Shown: positions 62,875-64,000 of the stretch, piece by piece | Layout: every line of letters starts with the position of its first letter | Position numbering within the stretch: the stretch's first letter is position 1 | Source: Allobosea sp. CS1GBMeth4 | GTDB taxonomy: Bacteria > Pseudomonadota > Alphaproteobacteria > Rhizobiales > Beijerinckiaceae | Direction: 5' to 3' | NCBI RefSeq assembly: GCF_900185715.1 | Contig: NZ_FYAS01000030.1 | Coordinates: forward strand, 219,707 to 283,706 | Length of the DNA: 64,000 bases | The notes under the pieces: generated by a model | The model's database searches: none | What the model was told of the DNA's origin: nothing | What the model saw: the letters and a program-made list of their open reading frames with translations, nothing else | Position numbers and translations under genes: made by a program

Positions 62875-63213
62875 TCAGTCGCCCTCGCCCGGATTCGGCG
62901 AGAAATGCGCATCGAGCTTGCCGGGGACGCCGTCGAACGCCTTAGCGTCGGCCGGCGGCTCCTTCTTCTGGGTGATGTTCGGCCAGTTCGCCGCATATTT
63001 CGCGTTGAGCTGCAGCCAGGAATCGAGGCCCGGCTCGGTGTCGGGCTTGATCGCCTCGGCCGGGCATTCCGGCTCGCAGACCCCGCAATCGATGCACTCG
63101 TCGGGGTGGATGACGAGCATGTTCTCGCCTTCGTAGAAGCAGTCGACCGGACAGACTTCGACGCAGTCCATGTACTTGCACTTGATGCAGTTTTCGGTGA
63201 CCACATAGGTCAT
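62875..63213 (-). CDS. fdxA: ferredoxin FdxA (7Fe type)
   Basis: A 112-residue [3Fe-4S][4Fe-4S] ferredoxin. Cysteines occur in [20 protein letters not shown] and [18 protein letters not shown]. The C-terminal half ([19 protein letters not shown]) is the usual FdxA extension. It is a cytoplasmic electron carrier found between the S4-domain gene and carD in many Hyphomicrobiales. A promoter is predicted just upstream. Confidence 0.95.
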   Translation of the reverse strand: MTYVVTENCIKCKYMDCVEVCPVDCFYEGENMLVIHPDECIDCGVCEPECPAEAIKPDTEPGLDSWLQLNAKYAANWPNITQKKEPPADAKAFDGVPGKLDAHFSPNPGEGD

Positions 63214-63240
63214 GGCGCTGTCCTTCCGATCGGCCGGCGC

Positions 63241-63270
63241 TTCTTAGAGCCGGTCGAGAGAATGTTTCAA
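63241..63270 (-). promoter_or_regulatory. predicted fdxA promoter
   Basis: On the minus strand TTGAAA (63270-63265) and TAAGAA (63246-63241) are 18 bp apart, about 30 bp before the fdxA ATG at 63213. Confidence 0.45.
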
Positions 63271-63306
63271 GGCCCTGTCACGACCGGAAACGAGATCGAA
63301 CTTCCA

Positions 63307-63324
63307 TCGAAACGTGCGTTTCGA
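63307..63324. repeat. inverted repeat upstream of the fdxA promoter
   Basis: TCGAAACG and CGTTTCGA form perfect 8-bp arms around TG. It lies 37 bp upstream of the predicted -35, so it may be an activator site. It is also 45 bp after the S4-protein stop, but no T-run follows, which makes a terminator less likely. Confidence 0.5.
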
Positions 63325-63368
63325 GAAGATTTCCGCGGCCTTGCTGACGCGTCCGCGTAATCTCGCGC

Positions 63369-63680
63369 TTATCCCTTCGGCTCCTCCGGCGCAAGCGACC
63401 GATCGCCGCGTTCCCCCCCGGCCACGACCTCGTACAGCGTCTGCGCCTGTTCGTAGGAGCCGCGGCGCGGGGCGAACGCCGCGACGCGCACCACCAGCGT
63501 CGCATGCGGCAGGGCGAGCGTGAGCACGTCGCCGGGCTTCAGCCCGAGGGCCGGGTTCTCGACACGCTTGCCTGCAACCCGGACATGCCCGTCCTCCACC
63601 AGCCGCACGGCTGCCGGACGGGTCCGCGCGAACCGCGCGAACCAGAGCCATTTGTCGAGGCGTTGCCGGTCGTCCCGCAC
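63369..63680 (-). CDS. hslR: S4-domain RNA-binding protein (Hsp15/HslR-like)
   Basis: A 103-residue protein whose first 60 residues are an S4 domain (QRLDKWLWFARFARTRPAAVRLVEDGHVRVAGKRV). Hsp15 binds stalled 50S subunits carrying peptidyl-tRNA and helps recycle them. The gene lies 29 bp after the helicase stop, the normal alphaproteobacterial arrangement. Confidence 0.87.
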   Translation of the reverse strand: MRDDRQRLDKWLWFARFARTRPAAVRLVEDGHVRVAGKRVENPALGLKPGDVLTLALPHATLVVRVAAFAPRRGSYEQAQTLYEVVAGGERGDRSLAPEEPKG

Positions 63681-63709
63681 GCGCTACCTCGGATCGATCG
63701 GCGCTGGCG

Positions 63710-64000
63710 TCAGCCCTTGCGCCCGTCATTGCCCTCGAGCTGGGCCTTCAGCGCGAGAAGCTTCGCGAAAGGCGAATCCGGATCGGGCTGGCGCTCGGCC
63801 GGCCGCGGCCGCGCCGGCTGCTGGAAGCGCTGCTCCTTGCCGCCGCGCTCCTCGCGACGCGGGCCGCCACGGCCGCCATCGCGCTTGAAATCCGGCCGCG
63901 GACCGCGCTCGGGACGCTCGCCGCGCGCCTGGGCACCACGGCCGGCTCCTTCCTGCGCCGCAGATCGGCCTTCGCCGCCCGCCGGAGGCGGGCCGCTCCA
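63710..64000 (-). CDS. C-terminal tail of a helicase (SUV3-like), cut by the window edge
   Basis: The minus-strand frame ending in TGA at 63710 runs to the edge for 96 codons. It is Arg/Gly/Pro-rich and disordered (RGERPERGPRPDFKRDGGR) and ends DPDSPFAKLLALKAQLEGN, the typical tail of the large DEAD/DEAH helicase that precedes the S4 gene in Hyphomicrobiales. The catalytic domains lie outside the window, so the family is inferred from tail and neighbours. Confidence 0.7.
   Translation of the reverse strand, partial: WSGPPPAGGEGRSAAQEGAGRGAQARGERPERGPRPDFKRDGGRGGPRREERGGKEQRFQQPARPRPAERQPDPDSPFAKLLALKAQLEGNDGRKG

Overview
The window is GC-rich chromosomal DNA from an alphaproteobacterium, most likely a member of the Hyphomicrobiales (Rhizobiales) and possibly Bosea-like. 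The genus is inferred from gene content, not proven. Supporting content includes an NdvA-type cyclic glucan exporter, xerD next to aroK-aroB, the helicase / S4 protein / fdxA / carD run, a Usg protein, and many ABC importers. No 16S rRNA, CRISPR array, prophage or insertion sequence is visible. Most genes are ordinary chromosomal genes; the interest lies in several accessory catabolic clusters.

Layout, left half. 1-9 kb holds sugar-related genes: a truncated ABC sugar-binding protein with a LacI-type operator, then lacI-family regulator, cupin, methylglyoxal synthase, NDH-2-like dehydrogenase and a fluoroacetate-dehalogenase-like hydrolase. On the opposite strand are pgi, a PfkB sugar kinase and an IclR regulator. 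9.1-15.8 kb is one tight operon: a PotABCD-type importer wrapped around a three-subunit amino-acid dehydrogenase with the HcnABC/opine-oxidase architecture. 16-18.4 kb is a sugar isomerase plus Gfo/Idh oxidoreductase pair behind a LacI-like operator. 19.8-25.8 kb is a polar amino-acid importer with EutB-like and DoeB-like enzymes and a divergent IclR regulator, resembling a partial (hydroxy)ectoine pathway. Two copies of a ~100-bp palindromic element bracket the two enzyme genes.

26-42 kb is mostly housekeeping: a Kef-type antiporter, xerD, a 47-residue membrane protein coupled to it, aroK, aroB, a CNNM/CorC protein, a cation/proton antiporter, an orphan TRAP binding protein, ndvA, motAB, a CAP lipoprotein and a large MscS channel.

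Right half. 42.3-47.2 kb couples a Tat-exported molybdenum hydroxylase (IorAB type) to soxXYZA without soxB or soxCD; its SoxY has an altered C-terminal carrier motif, and the SoxX start codon lies inside a REP-type repeat. The gene at 48335-49450 looks like a circularly permuted ROK kinase, the most unusual protein in the window. It is followed by a DUF2938 membrane protein, a membrane-anchored transglutaminase-like protein, an amidohydrolase and a spermidine-synthase-like protein. 53-64 kb contains stress and housekeeping genes: DUF3008, a Fis-type HTH protein, Usg, groES-groEL with a degenerate CIRCE, a KGG stress protein, tRNA-Arg(CCT), a frameshifted nuclease-like gene, an M48 protease, a dienelactone-hydrolase-like protein, carD, fdxA, an S4-domain protein and the C-terminus of a helicase.
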